A stretch of 64,000 bases of DNA, taken from contig NZ_JAUYTP010000008.1 in the NCBI RefSeq assembly GCF_030695125.1, positions 186,001 through 250,000 of the forward strand, read 5' to 3'. Position numbers and translations under genes: made by a program. The DNA comes from Allobosea sp. (GTDB lineage Bacteria; Pseudomonadota; Alphaproteobacteria; Rhizobiales; Beijerinckiaceae). Under the pieces are notes generated by a model, which ran no database searches, was not told the DNA's origin, and was given only the letters and a program-made list of their open reading frames with translations. Shown one piece after another: positions 42,928 to 52,030 of the stretch. Position 1 is the stretch's first letter, and every line of letters begins with the position of its first letter.

Positions 42928-45222
42928 TCAGTCCCGCTTGCCGCCGGCGCGCGGGCCCTTGGAGCCGCCGCCGGGACGACCGCCGCTTGGGCGGCCACCG
43001 CCGGGACGCCCGCCACCGCCCGGCTTTCCGCCGAAGGGGCGACCGCCACCGGGCTTGCCACCGGGTTTGCCACCGAACGACCTGCCGCCACCCGGCTTGT
43101 CCCCGAAGGACTTGCCTCCGCTGCGCTCGCCGCTACGGCCCGCGGGCCGCTCGCTGGAGCGCGCCGCATAGCTGCGGGGCGCGCCGCCCGGCTTGTCGTC
43201 GAACCGGCGCGGCGGACGCTCGCCACCCTCGCGCGGAGCCCGCTCGGGCCTGTCGCCGCGGGGCGCGCGCTCGGGCCGCTCGCTGGAAGGACGGTCGCCA
43301 TAGGGCCTGTCGCCGCCGGCTCTCTCGGGTCTCGGCGCCCGCGCGGGACGCTCAGTGCGCGGCCCGGCATCCTGCCAGGGCCGGTCCTGCGTGCGGTCGC
43401 GATCGCCGCCTTCGATGCGGGGGCGTCGGGCGGGGCGCTCGCCGCCGTTCGCCCGCTCCGGCGCACGAGGGCTGCGTGCCTCGGCCGCTGCCGCGCCGCG
43501 CTCGCTGCGCGGCAGCCGGTCGGGCCGTCGCTTGGGGTTCACGCCGTCGCGCGCCGGTCTTTCCGCGCGAGCCGGCCGTTCCGCACGCTCCTCGCGGGGT
43601 GCGGCGCCGACGCGCTCGACCAGCACGCGGCGGCCATTGGGATCGGCGATCGCCTTGTCGCGACGGCGGACCACCTCGCCGCCGGCCTCGCGGGTCTGGC
43701 GCTCGGCCTTGGGATCGGCGCCGCGGCGCGGGGCGGCCTTGCGCTCGCGCTGCGGCTCGGCTTCGGCATCGCGCCACACCGTGCGCTTCCACGGCTTGTC
43801 GCTGCGGTCGTCGAGCGAGGGCGTGCGCTTGGCGTCGCTCTGCCAGCGCTCGCGCTCGGGCTTGCCGTCGCGGTCGCCGCTCTCTCGCCGACGCGGGCGG
43901 TCGTCGCCGCTGGGCGGGCTGGGGGGGCGCGGGGGAGCCGCCGGCAGCTCGTCACGGCGCGGCGCCTCGAAATCGACGCCGGCCTTGGCCATCAGCTCCT
44001 CGCCGAGCTGGTCCTTGAGCACGCGCGAGCGGATCTCGTCGACCTCGCCCTCGGGCAGGTCGCCGAGCTGGAACGGCCCAAAGGACACCCGGATCAGCCG
44101 GTTCACGTCGAGGCCGAGATGCTCCAGCACCGTCTTGACCTCGCGGTTCTTGCCCTCGCGCAGATCGACCGTCAGCCAGGTGTTGGAGCCCTGCTGGCGC
44201 TCGAAGCGCGCCACGACAGGGCCGTAGGACACGCCGTCGATGGTGACGCCGTCGCGCAGCGTGTCGAGCCTGTCCTGTGTCACCGAGCCGAAGGCGCGCA
44301 CGCGGTAGCGCCGCAGCCAGCCCGTCTCCGGCAGTTCCAGCATCCGCGCCAGCCCGCCATCATTGGTCAGCAGCAGCAGGCCTTCGGTGTTGATGTCGAG
44401 CCGCCCGATCGAGAGCACGCGCGGCAGATCCTCCGGCAGCGCCTCGAACACGGTCGAGCGGCCTTCGGGGTCATGGTTGGTCGTCACCAGCCCGCGGGGC
44501 TTGTGATAGAGCCACATCCGCGTGCGCTCGCGCGCCGGCAGCGGCTCGCCATCGATCAGCACCACATCGTCGGGGCCGATATCCCGCGCCGGGCTTTCCA
44601 GCACCCGGCCATTCACGGTGACGCGGCCCTCGAGGATGATCGCCTCGCTGTCGCGGCGCGAGGCGACGCCGGCGCGCGCCATCACCTTGGCGATGCGCTC
44701 GGGCTCCTGGATCAGCGAGGGCAGCAGCTTGGCGTCGGAGACCGGCGCGGGCGCCTCCTCGCGGGCCCGCCGCGGACGCGCGGGGCCGTCGGAGCGGGGT
44801 TTGTCGAAGCGCTTGGGTCCGGCGCCAGGTCTGCCCGGACGCTCACCGCCCGCACGCTCGCCACGCGGCGCAAAGCCCTCGCGCGGCGGGCGGCTCGAAC
44901 TGCGCTCGCCCTCGGGGCGGGCCCGGAACGGACGCTCGGCGGCGCCTTCGCGGGGCGGTCTGCTGGAGCTGCGCTCGCCATCGGGACGGGCCGTGAACGG
45001 GCGCCCCGCGCCGTCGGCACGCGCAGGCCGTTCGGGCCCGTCGCTGCGGCCGCGGAACGGCTTGCGCTCGCCGCCGGCCGAGCCGCCCGCGCGCGGGCCC
45101 TTGCCGCCGAAGCCGCCGCCGCCGGGACCGCCGCGAGATCCGCCGCCACTGCCACCGCGACCGCCGCCGGTTCCGCCGCCCTTGCGCGGGCCCCGGCTTT
45201 TCTGATTGTTGTCGTCGCTCAT
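42928..45222 (-). CDS. rluB: RluB-type 23S rRNA pseudouridine synthase with long RG-rich tails
   Basis: A 764-residue protein, about three times the usual size. The enzymatic core occupies residues 174-416: an S4 RNA-binding domain (RIAKVMARAGVASRRDSEAI) and the RsuA/RluB catalytic domain with Asp275 in SIGRLDINTEGLLLL. About 170 residues before and 345 after are disordered, Gly/Arg/Pro-rich with many RGG-, GGR- and RPA-type repeats. ATG 45222 has AGGAG just upstream. The core should isomerise a uridine in 23S rRNA near position 2605. The tails probably bind RNA or help assembly, which is inference. Confidence 0.93.
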   Translation of the reverse strand: MSDDNNQKSRGPRKGGGTGGGRGGSGGGSRGGPGGGGFGGKGPRAGGSAGGERKPFRGRSDGPERPARADGAGRPFTARPDGERSSSRPPREGAAERPFRARPEGERSSSRPPREGFAPRGERAGGERPGRPGAGPKRFDKPRSDGPARPRRAREEAPAPVSDAKLLPSLIQEPERIAKVMARAGVASRRDSEAIILEGRVTVNGRVLESPARDIGPDDVVLIDGEPLPARERTRMWLYHKPRGLVTTNHDPEGRSTVFEALPEDLPRVLSIGRLDINTEGLLLLTNDGGLARMLELPETGWLRRYRVRAFGSVTQDRLDTLRDGVTIDGVSYGPVVARFERQQGSNTWLTVDLREGKNREVKTVLEHLGLDVNRLIRVSFGPFQLGDLPEGEVDEIRSRVLKDQLGEELMAKAGVDFEAPRRDELPAAPPRPPSPPSGDDRPRRRESGDRDGKPERERWQSDAKRTPSLDDRSDKPWKRTVWRDAEAEPQRERKAAPRRGADPKAERQTREAGGEVVRRRDKAIADPNGRRVLVERVGAAPREERAERPARAERPARDGVNPKRRPDRLPRSERGAAAAEARSPRAPERANGGERPARRPRIEGGDRDRTQDRPWQDAGPRTERPARAPRPERAGGDRPYGDRPSSERPERAPRGDRPERAPREGGERPPRRFDDKPGGAPRSYAARSSERPAGRSGERSGGKSFGDKPGGGRSFGGKPGGKPGGGRPFGGKPGGGGRPGGGRPSGGRPGGGSKGPRAGGKRD

Positions 45223-45350
45223 GACTGCTCCTGAGCGTGCCGCGCCGAAAGTGCCAGGCACTTTCGCGAAAAGGTCAGCTCGAAATCTGTGTGTAGCCGG
45301 CGCTTGTAGCAGAGCGACCCTGCGCCTGCGAGCGCCAAAACGGAGGTTCC

Positions 45351-45815
45351 ATGCCGCAATCGCGCCCTGTCCCGGCGCCCGACCCCATGGCGCTCGCCTT
45401 CGACGAGGCGCGTGCTGCGGCCGCGCGCGGCGAGGTGCCGGTCGGCGCGGTCGTCAGCCGCGACGGCGTCGTGCTGGCGCGCGCCGGCAACCGCACGCTG
45501 GAATGGAAGGACCCGACCGCCCATGCCGAGATGCTGGCACTGCGGCTCGCCTGCGAGACGGTCGGCTCCGAGCGTTTGATCGGCTGCGACCTGCACGTCA
45601 CGCTCGAACCCTGCCCGATGTGCGCGGCGGCGATCTCCTTTGCGCGCATCCGCCGGCTCTATTTCGGCGCGGGTGATCCCAAGGGCGGCGCGGTCGAGAA
45701 CGGCGTCCGGCTCTACGCCAGCCCGACCTGCCACCATCAGCCGGAGGTCTATGGTGGCCTGCGCGAGAGCGAGGCGGCCGAATTGCTGCGCAGCTTCTTC
45801 AGGGGCCGGCGCTGA
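45351..45815 (+). CDS. tadA: tRNA-specific adenosine deaminase TadA
   Basis: A 154-residue zinc deaminase that converts the wobble adenosine of tRNA-Arg(ACG) to inosine. HAEMLALR supplies His and the catalytic Glu, and TLEPCPMCAAAI supplies two Cys. The family motifs GEVPVGAVV and DPKGGAVENGVRLY are present. GGAGG precedes the ATG. It is divergent from rluB, a common neighbour. Confidence 0.96.
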   Translation: MPQSRPVPAPDPMALAFDEARAAAARGEVPVGAVVSRDGVVLARAGNRTLEWKDPTAHAEMLALRLACETVGSERLIGCDLHVTLEPCPMCAAAISFARIRRLYFGAGDPKGGAVENGVRLYASPTCHHQPEVYGGLRESEAAELLRSFFRGRR

Positions 45816-45855
45816 GGCGGGTCAACCCGCGAGCATCCGCTCCGATCCGGCGGGC

Positions 45856-46257
45856 TCAGCCGCCGGTGGCCACCATCGAAGCGGTGCCGTGCGAACCGAG
45901 GCCGTGACCGTCCGTGCGTGGGCTGGCGGCTTCGCGCGCCATCGGGTGGTCAGGCAGAGCCCCCTCCATGACGAGGGCCAGCGCATCGATCGCGGCCAGG
46001 GCATCGCGCCGGGCCTGCTCGATCTCGCCGATCTGCGCCTGGGCGTAGAGCGCGCGTGCGAATGCGGCGATCTGCGTGACGCAGCAGAAGATCGCATCCT
46101 CGACCGGTGGCGAGAGGACAAGGAAGCGCAGCACGCGTTCGAGATGGGTTTCGGCCGCGGCGCCGAGCGTCTTGGCGTTCAGGGCGCCGGCGCGAAAGAC
46201 CGCGCTGCGCAGCGTCTCGATTTCCGATGTCAGATAGTTCTGCACCTCGTCGGCCAT
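45856..46257 (-). CDS. Small hypothetical protein, helical
   Basis: A 133-residue protein I do not recognise. It is strongly helical (EVQNYLTSEIETLRSAVF, LERVLRFLVLSPPVED) with a disordered Gly/Ser/His tail. There is no signal peptide or membrane helix; two adjacent Cys (FCCV) are in the middle. GGAGG lies directly before the ATG, which is the main reason to accept it. It converges on tadA. No function is proposed. Confidence 0.6.
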   Translation of the reverse strand: MADEVQNYLTSEIETLRSAVFRAGALNAKTLGAAAETHLERVLRFLVLSPPVEDAIFCCVTQIAAFARALYAQAQIGEIEQARRDALAAIDALALVMEGALPDHPMAREAASPRTDGHGLGSHGTASMVATGG

Positions 46258-46677
46258 GCGCGCCTCCGCGACGGAAGATCGGAACGTCCGAGCCTTACCA
46301 TGCGGCAGAATGGCTGGCGCGGCCGGCGCGCGAGACCGGTTAGCCGCTGGTCAACGCAATGCCGTCAAATCGCCCCGTCTTGCGGCGAGGCTTGATCCCG
46401 GCACCGAGCCGATGGCGGCGCGCCGCCGATGACGAGACGTCTCGTGAAGCGCCCTCGCAAGCGAGCGTAAATCCATCGTGCCGATCGGTCGTTCCGAAGC
46501 GTTGTTGGTCTCCGTTCGATCGGTCGGCGAGTCTGTCTGGCAACAGCACCAGATGATCGATTTCGCCAGTGCCTTGTTTTTGCCTCGGCATCGATTTATC
46601 AGGATCGCCGAACCGCTCAGCCAGACCATGTGATGGTGGCTTGAGCCTTCCATTCCCCCTATCATGTCAGGTTAGTA
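46258..46677. other. 420-base stretch without a supported gene
   Basis: Short frames exist on both strands but none has a ribosome-binding site or recognisable protein. Composition is less GC-rich than the surroundings. Two perfect 14-bp palindromes lie close together: GGCGGCGCGCCGCC at 46414-46427 and ACGAGACGTCTCGT at 46432-46445. The end of the region should hold the promoter of the gene at 46678. It could be a decayed gene. Confidence 0.5.
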
Positions 46678-47097
46678 ATGCGTTGTATTGTTGCGGCCGT
46701 GATCTTCACGGTCTCTGTGCCTGTGCTTGCGCAGGCCGAGCCCGTGATCCAGCAGGTATCCTTCCAGCCCCAGGTGAAAAGTCTTCGCTGTCTCAAGCCG
46801 GAAGCGGTCGCGATGATCAGGGAACTGGTCGAGAAGATCGGCGCGATCGAGATCACCTCGACCTGCGGCGGCCGCCACGCCCGCAACTCGCAGCACTACC
46901 GTGGCAAGGCGATCGATTTCCGCCCGCTGGCGACCACGCCGCGCAAGGCGGCCGCCATCGCCAAGACGCTCGACAATGTCGGCGGCGTCGGCTCCTACTC
47001 CAACGGCCTCGTGCATGTCGATGTCGGCGACCGGCAACTGGCCTGGTACGGCATCAAGCGGGCCAGCCGCCGCTACGCCTACAATGCGCGCCGCTGA
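46678..47097 (+). CDS. Secreted M15-like (D-Ala-D-Ala carboxypeptidase fold) protein
   Basis: A 139-residue protein with a short signal peptide (MRCIVAAVIFTVSVPVLAQA). The mature part has STCGGRHARNSQHYRGKAIDFR and GLVHVDVGDRQLAWYG, the spaced His, Asp and His ligands expected for a zinc peptidase of the M15/YcbK type. Such proteins trim peptidoglycan cross-links. Two cysteines (SLRCLK and STCGG) could form a disulfide. It is shorter than most M15 enzymes. It converges on the TauE-type gene downstream. Confidence 0.78.
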   Translation: MRCIVAAVIFTVSVPVLAQAEPVIQQVSFQPQVKSLRCLKPEAVAMIRELVEKIGAIEITSTCGGRHARNSQHYRGKAIDFRPLATTPRKAAAIAKTLDNVGGVGSYSNGLVHVDVGDRQLAWYGIKRASRRYAYNARR

Positions 47098-47121
47098 GGT
47101 GTCGTGTCCCGCTGCGGAGCG

Positions 47122-47865
47122 TCAGCCGGCTGCCCGCAGCACGAGGTAGCTCCCCAGCGCCAGAAGCCCTGCGAAGAAGCAGAGCTTGAAGGTTTTCGCC
47201 GAGATGCGGCTGCGGATCATCGTCCCGGCCGCCATCCCGGCGAGGGCCGGCAGCAGCGCCAGAGCCGAGTGCCACGCCACCTGCAGGTCGAGCGCGCCCG
47301 CCCCGACCAGCCCGATGGACAAGGCCAGCGTCGAGACGAGGAAGGACAGGCCGAGCGCCTGCACCAGTTCGTCCTTGTCGAGGCCCAGCGCCTGCAGATA
47401 GGGCACGGCCGGCAGGACGAAGACGCCGGTCGCCGCGGTCGCGACGCCAGTGGCGACACCGATGAGCGGCGAAAGCCAGCCCTCGGCCCGGGCCGGCACG
47501 CGCAGCTTGGCCGCCTTCAGGCCGACCAGCGCATAGATCACCAGCGCGACGCCGAGCCACAGCGTCGCCGCACCGCCCTTCTGCTGCTCCAGCAGGCCTG
47601 CACCCGCCCAGGTGCCAACGCCGATTCCCGCCAGCATCGGCCACAGGCGCAGCAGGGTCGTCCTCAGCGCGGGGCCCCTGGCCACCTGCCAGCCATTGGT
47701 GACGATGTTCGGCACGGCCAGCAGCGCCGCCGCCTGCGCCGGCGCCATGATCACGCCGAGAACACCGATCGCGATGGTCGGCAGGCCGAGCCCGATGACG
47801 CCCTTGACGAAGCCCGCGAGCAGGAAGGTCGCCGCGATGAAGAGGATGAGGCTGAGATCGGTCAT
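47122..47865 (-). CDS. TauE/SafE (TSUP) family transporter
   Basis: A 247-residue membrane protein of the TSUP family, about eight spans, with the family motif AGFVKGVIGLGLPTIAIGVLG near residue 15 and a second GVATGVATAATGVFVLPAVPYL. ATG 47865 gives a normal N-terminus (MTDLSLILFIAATFLLAG). It is divergently transcribed from an ArsR-type regulator across a 105-base gap with a perfect palindrome. The exported anion is not known. Confidence 0.88.
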   Translation of the reverse strand: MTDLSLILFIAATFLLAGFVKGVIGLGLPTIAIGVLGVIMAPAQAAALLAVPNIVTNGWQVARGPALRTTLLRLWPMLAGIGVGTWAGAGLLEQQKGGAATLWLGVALVIYALVGLKAAKLRVPARAEGWLSPLIGVATGVATAATGVFVLPAVPYLQALGLDKDELVQALGLSFLVSTLALSIGLVGAGALDLQVAWHSALALLPALAGMAAGTMIRSRISAKTFKLCFFAGLLALGSYLVLRAAG

Positions 47866-47906
47866 GAGCCGGTTGTGCCATTGCCGACGCGCCCTGTCGC
47901 GAGGCG

Positions 47907-47930
47907 ACGCTACGGTGAGCCACGTAGCGT
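47907..47930. promoter_or_regulatory. Perfect inverted repeat, candidate ArsR-type operator
   Basis: ACGCTACG and CGTAGCGT are exact reverse complements separated by 8 bases. The site is centred in the divergent promoter region between the TSUP transporter and the ArsR-type regulator, where a repressor controlling both would bind. Confidence 0.6.
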
Positions 47931-47970
47931 TCCCGCTTGCGGGCGTGACCCAGCAGAGCATCATGTCGCG

Positions 47971-48714
47971 ATGAGCACGAACGGCCCCTATCTCGCCGAG
48001 ATCGCCCATCTGATGGGTGACCCCGCCCGCGCCAACATGCTGCACGCGCTGATGGATGGCCGCGCCCTGACGGCCAAGGAACTGGCCTTCCTCGCCGGCG
48101 TCGCCCCCCAGACAGCGAGCGGCCATCTCGGCAAGCTGATGCAGGGCGGCCTGCTCGCCGTGACCGTCCAGGGGCGCCATCGCTATCACCGGCTCGCCGG
48201 TCCCGAGGTCGCCCAGGCGCTCGAAGGGCTGATGGTGCTGGCTGGCGCCGGCACAGGCGGGCGTCGCCTGCCGGCGCGCGTCGGCGCAGAGCTGAGCCAG
48301 GCGCGCACCTGCTACGACCATTTCGCCGGCCGACTCGGCACCGCCATCCACGACGCGCTCGTAGCGGGCGGGCATCTCGCGGTCGCCGAGGGCGGCTATG
48401 GCCTGACGGCTTCGGGCGAGGCCGTCTTCGCCGCGCTCGGGGTCGCCCGGCCGGACAAGCCGCCGCGCCGCGCGCTCCTGCGCCCCTGCCTCGATTGGAG
48501 CGAGCGCAGGCCGCATCTGGCGGGGCATCTCGCTGCCGCGCTGGCCTGCCGCTGCTTCGAGACCGATTGGGTCCTGCGCCGCAAGGACAGCCGCGCGGTG
48601 ACGCTGACGCAGGCAGGCCGGGCGGCGCTCGCTTCGGCGCTGCCGGGCTTCGTCTGCGACGCGCCGGAGCCCACCGAAGCGCCGGTAGGATGCGTACCCG
48701 AGGCGGTCGCCTGA
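47971..48714 (+). CDS. ArsR-type winged-helix regulator with C-terminal extension
   Basis: A 247-residue regulator starting MSTNGPYLAEIAHLMGDPARANMLHAL. The ArsR-type HTH (LTAKELAFLAGVAPQTASGHLGKLM) and wing (VTVQGRHRYHRL) occupy residues 1-80. About 160 further residues contain several cysteines (ARTCYDH, LRPCLDW, LACRCFETDW, FVCDAPE). This resembles the YdfF-like two-domain ArsR proteins. The divergent TSUP transporter gene is the probable target. The ligand is not known; the cysteines would allow metal or thiol sensing. Confidence 0.86.
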   Translation: MSTNGPYLAEIAHLMGDPARANMLHALMDGRALTAKELAFLAGVAPQTASGHLGKLMQGGLLAVTVQGRHRYHRLAGPEVAQALEGLMVLAGAGTGGRRLPARVGAELSQARTCYDHFAGRLGTAIHDALVAGGHLAVAEGGYGLTASGEAVFAALGVARPDKPPRRALLRPCLDWSERRPHLAGHLAAALACRCFETDWVLRRKDSRAVTLTQAGRAALASALPGFVCDAPEPTEAPVGCVPEAVA

Positions 48715-48730
48715 CGCCGGTCCGGCGCGC

Positions 48731-51700
48731 TCAGAAGCTGACGCGCAGCTGGGCCGTGCCGCCGACGCGCCGTGTCTGAGCCGACAGTTCGCTGTCGAGG
48801 CGGACCCCGAGCGAGACGCGCTCGCTCAGCCTGGCGTCGAGGCCTGCGGCCAGAAGCGCGCCGTTGCGATCGGGTCGCGCGCCCGCGATCGCGAAGCTCG
48901 CGCCGGTTAGGCCCTGCAGGCTGGCGGTCAGGCCGGCGTCGCGCTGGAAGTAGTGCGCCCAGGCCGCCCTGGCGAAGCCTGTGAGCGGCACCCCTGCGAG
49001 AACCATCTGCGTATCGATTTGCAGGCCGAGTTCCGAGCGGCTGGTCAGATCGTTGCGCTTGGCGACGGCGAGCGCGCCGGCCGCGCCGCCGGCCGCTGCC
49101 TGCTCGATGAAGGCCGGGCTGCGCAGATGCACGGCCTGCACCGCGGCGAGCGGCGAGACCGAGACGCCGTTCCAGTCCAGCATCCGCGCACTGGCCTGCA
49201 GCCGGCCGCTCCAGGCGGTGCTGACATAGCCCGAGGTCAGCACGCTGCCGAGAGCCGGGATCGAGCGGGTGGCGTCGTTGTCGAGCCGCGCATACCCGGC
49301 GGCTGCGGCGAGATCGATCGGGCCGAGCCGCGTCACGCCGTAGAGTCCGGCCTGGAAAACGTCGCTCTCGACCTTGCCAAGACCGTGCGCCAGCGAGGAC
49401 CGCGCGTGGCCACCGGACACGGCGAGGCCCGCGATCGTGCCCGGCGCGATCGAAAGATCGATGCCGACCGACAGATGCGCGTCCGCGAGATCGCGGGCCG
49501 CCGAGCCGGTGCGAGCGATCCCGTCATGGCGCCCCAATGAGCCGGAGGTCGCGCCCCAGAGCGCGTAGCGCGGCGCATCCAGAAAGGCAGGGCGGGTCGA
49601 TCGGTCCGAGCCCTTGCTGTCCATGGCGGAGAATGCGGCCGTCCCGGGCCCGGGAAGGCCGCTGGCCGACAGGCGCCCCTGCAGGCTGGTATCGAGCATC
49701 GAGCCGAGGAACTGGCCGGCGGCGGAGGTCGCGATGACCGGTGCCGCAGTATGGGCCTCGCCCGAAAGCTGGTTGACCGCCGCCGGGATCGCTGCGGCCG
49801 GCAGGTTGTAGATGCCAAAAAGCGACGAGACGTTCGCGCCGCCGGCGACCGCGCGGTCGAGCGCGGAGGCGACGGCATAGGCGTTGGACGGTGCACCGAC
49901 GCCCAGGGTCCGGGGCGCCGACCCCGCGGGTTGCGAAACGGGGCCGGGCATCGGATCGCTCATGATCGGCGCGAGCGGCTTGGGCGTCAGCGTCAATTGC
50001 ACCGTCTGGCCGGTGTAGCTGACGGTGCTGGCGACGCCGTCGCCGAACGAGCCTGTGGTATCGACGGTCGCAAACGTGCCGCTGCGACCGCCCGCGGCCG
50101 AGAGCAGCGTGTAGGCGCTGTTGAAGCTGTAGCTGCCGCCGAGAGGCACCAGGCGCAGTGTGCCGTTGAGCGTCGCGGTGCCGGTGACCTCGACCCGGTC
50201 CGCGACGGGCCCCTGTACCTCGGCGATGTAGAGCGAGCCGGCGTTGAGGACGAGGTTGCCGGCGACCGTCAGCGTGCCCGGCGAGTTGCCCGGCGAAATC
50301 GTGCCCGACACCGTTGTCGAGGGCAGCGTCCCGGAGCCGCCCACCGTGGCGCCGGCAGCGACCGTCACGCCCGAGGAGGAGGTGATGGAGCCGTTGACCA
50401 CGAGTGTACCGGTCGTGATGACCGTCGGCCCCGTATAGGAACTCGTGCCGGCGATCGTCGTCGTGCCGCTGAAATTCTGGTTGATGCCGCCGGCGCCCGA
50501 GATCGTCCCGGCGAAGCTGGCGGCGCTGTTGTCCCAGGTCGTCAGCGTCTGGCCGCCCGCGATGGTGACGAGGGCCCCCGTCACGCCCGAAAGAGAGCCG
50601 ATCGTCTCGCTCTGCGCGATGGCCAGCGTCGCCCCGCTGTCGATGGAGACGCTGGAACTGTCGCCGATGGCGTTACCGCCCGTCGCCGTCAGCGTGCCGG
50701 CCCTGACGAAGATCGGCCCGGTCGCCGTATTGACTCCCGACAGCGTCAGGTTGCCGGCGCCCTCCTTGGTCAGGCTGCCGCTGCCGCTGATCGCTCCCGA
50801 GAACGTGCCCGCCGTCGTCTGGTTGAAGACGACCGCCGCGTTGTTCGCCAGCGCACCGCGGATGCTGGCGGTCGTTCCGGTCAGCGTACCGGCCGAGACC
50901 GTCGTGCCGCCGGCATAGGTGTTGGCACCCGTCAAAGTGAGATTGCCGCTGCCCGTCTTGGCAACCGCGCCCGCACCCGTGATCGCGTTGGAGACGGTGA
51001 CATCGGACGGCTGGGCGAAGGTCAGCGAGCCGGCCGCGATCGCGATGTTGCCGATCAGGCCCGACGTGGGGTTGCTCAGCGTCAGCGTGTTGGCACCGCC
51101 GGTGAAGCGCAGCGCATCGAGGCTGCCGCTGCCGGTGCCGGCTGCGATCGTGCCGGAATTGACGATGGTGAGGTTCTGCCCGCTGATGCCAACGCCCGCC
51201 GCTCCTTGCGGGCCGTTCCCGGTTCCCCCGTCGCCCCCCTGGATCGTCCCGCTGTTCGTGATCGTCGCGCCGGTCGTCGTGTTGACGACGATGCCGGAGC
51301 CGCCCGTGCCGCCGGTGCCGTCGTCGAGCGACGGGGAGTAGCCGCCGCCGGCGCCCGTGCCGCCATTGCCGCCACGGCCACCGGTGATCGTGCCGCTGTT
51401 GCTGATGGCCGTGCCGTTCAGCACGACGCCGGCACCACCGCCGCCGCCCCCGCCGCCGCCGGTCCAGCTATCGCCGTCGGCGCCGTTGCCGCCATTGCCG
51501 CCTCGGCCGCCGGCGATGGCGCTGGTATTGGTCAGGGTCGTCGTGACTGTCGCCCCCCGGCCGCCGCCGCCGCCGCCACCGCCCGCGCCTTGTGCGCCGT
51601 CCGACCGGCCGCCGCCGCCGCCGCTGTCGGGGCCGCCGCCGGTTCCGGTGCCCTGGCCGTCGGGGCCTGTGGCGCCGCCCGCCGGGCCGCCGCCGGGTGC

Positions 51701-51952
51701 TCCACCGCCATTGACGCCGCCTGCGCCGCCCGTGCCGCCGGTAAAGCTGCCATCGCCCGCAAGGCCGCCTGTGCCGCCGACGCCGGGAGTCGAACCCGAT
51801 GCGTTGCCGCCATTGCCCCCATCGGTGCCGACGAACTGGGCCTGGGCTGGCCCTGTGGTGGCGACGACGAGCGCGGGCAGGCAGGTCCCGGCGGCCAGGA
51901 ACAGCAGCAACGGAAGCAGGACGGCGGAGGGCGCAGACGGATGGGAGGGCAT
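48731..51952 (-). CDS. Autotransporter adhesin with glycine-rich PGRS-like N-terminus
   Basis: A 1073-residue secreted protein. A signal peptide (LLLFLAAGTCLPALVVATTG) is followed by about 190 residues dominated by GG, GGN and GGA repeats. Next come passenger-type repeats (GAGAVAKTGSGNLTLTGANTYAGG, GSGSLTKEGAGNLTLSGVN). The last 260 residues form an outer-membrane beta-barrel ending in Phe (TAQLRVSF). This is a type V secretion plan. The glycine-rich part is encoded by dense GCC/GGC triplets and resembles mycobacterial PE_PGRS domains in composition only. No ribosome-binding site is evident before ATG 51952, so the start is less sure. Confidence 0.88.
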   Translation of the reverse strand: MPSHPSAPSAVLLPLLLFLAAGTCLPALVVATTGPAQAQFVGTDGGNGGNASGSTPGVGGTGGLAGDGSFTGGTGGAGGVNGGGAPGGGPAGGATGPDGQGTGTGGGPDSGGGGGRSDGAQGAGGGGGGGGRGATVTTTLTNTSAIAGGRGGNGGNGADGDSWTGGGGGGGGGAGVVLNGTAISNSGTITGGRGGNGGTGAGGGYSPSLDDGTGGTGGSGIVVNTTTGATITNSGTIQGGDGGTGNGPQGAAGVGISGQNLTIVNSGTIAAGTGSGSLDALRFTGGANTLTLSNPTSGLIGNIAIAAGSLTFAQPSDVTVSNAITGAGAVAKTGSGNLTLTGANTYAGGTTVSAGTLTGTTASIRGALANNAAVVFNQTTAGTFSGAISGSGSLTKEGAGNLTLSGVNTATGPIFVRAGTLTATGGNAIGDSSSVSIDSGATLAIAQSETIGSLSGVTGALVTIAGGQTLTTWDNSAASFAGTISGAGGINQNFSGTTTIAGTSSYTGPTVITTGTLVVNGSITSSSGVTVAAGATVGGSGTLPSTTVSGTISPGNSPGTLTVAGNLVLNAGSLYIAEVQGPVADRVEVTGTATLNGTLRLVPLGGSYSFNSAYTLLSAAGGRSGTFATVDTTGSFGDGVASTVSYTGQTVQLTLTPKPLAPIMSDPMPGPVSQPAGSAPRTLGVGAPSNAYAVASALDRAVAGGANVSSLFGIYNLPAAAIPAAVNQLSGEAHTAAPVIATSAAGQFLGSMLDTSLQGRLSASGLPGPGTAAFSAMDSKGSDRSTRPAFLDAPRYALWGATSGSLGRHDGIARTGSAARDLADAHLSVGIDLSIAPGTIAGLAVSGGHARSSLAHGLGKVESDVFQAGLYGVTRLGPIDLAAAAGYARLDNDATRSIPALGSVLTSGYVSTAWSGRLQASARMLDWNGVSVSPLAAVQAVHLRSPAFIEQAAAGGAAGALAVAKRNDLTSRSELGLQIDTQMVLAGVPLTGFARAAWAHYFQRDAGLTASLQGLTGASFAIAGARPDRNGALLAAGLDARLSERVSLGVRLDSELSAQTRRVGGTAQLRVSF

Positions 51953-52030
51953 GTTCGCAAGCGAATCAGGAGGGAACGAGTCCGCACGCTTGCCGTGGAC
52001 AGCCCGTTGAGGAAATGAAAGATCGTGTCT

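Noticed and set aside
42775..45234. 819-codon plus-strand frame opposite rluB
   Set aside because: The low-complexity antisense of the RG-rich tails stays open by base composition; no independent support.
49751..52018. 755-codon plus-strand frame opposite the autotransporter
   Set aside because: Arg/Ala/Asp-rich antisense of repeat DNA; the minus-strand protein has a signal peptide, repeats and barrel.
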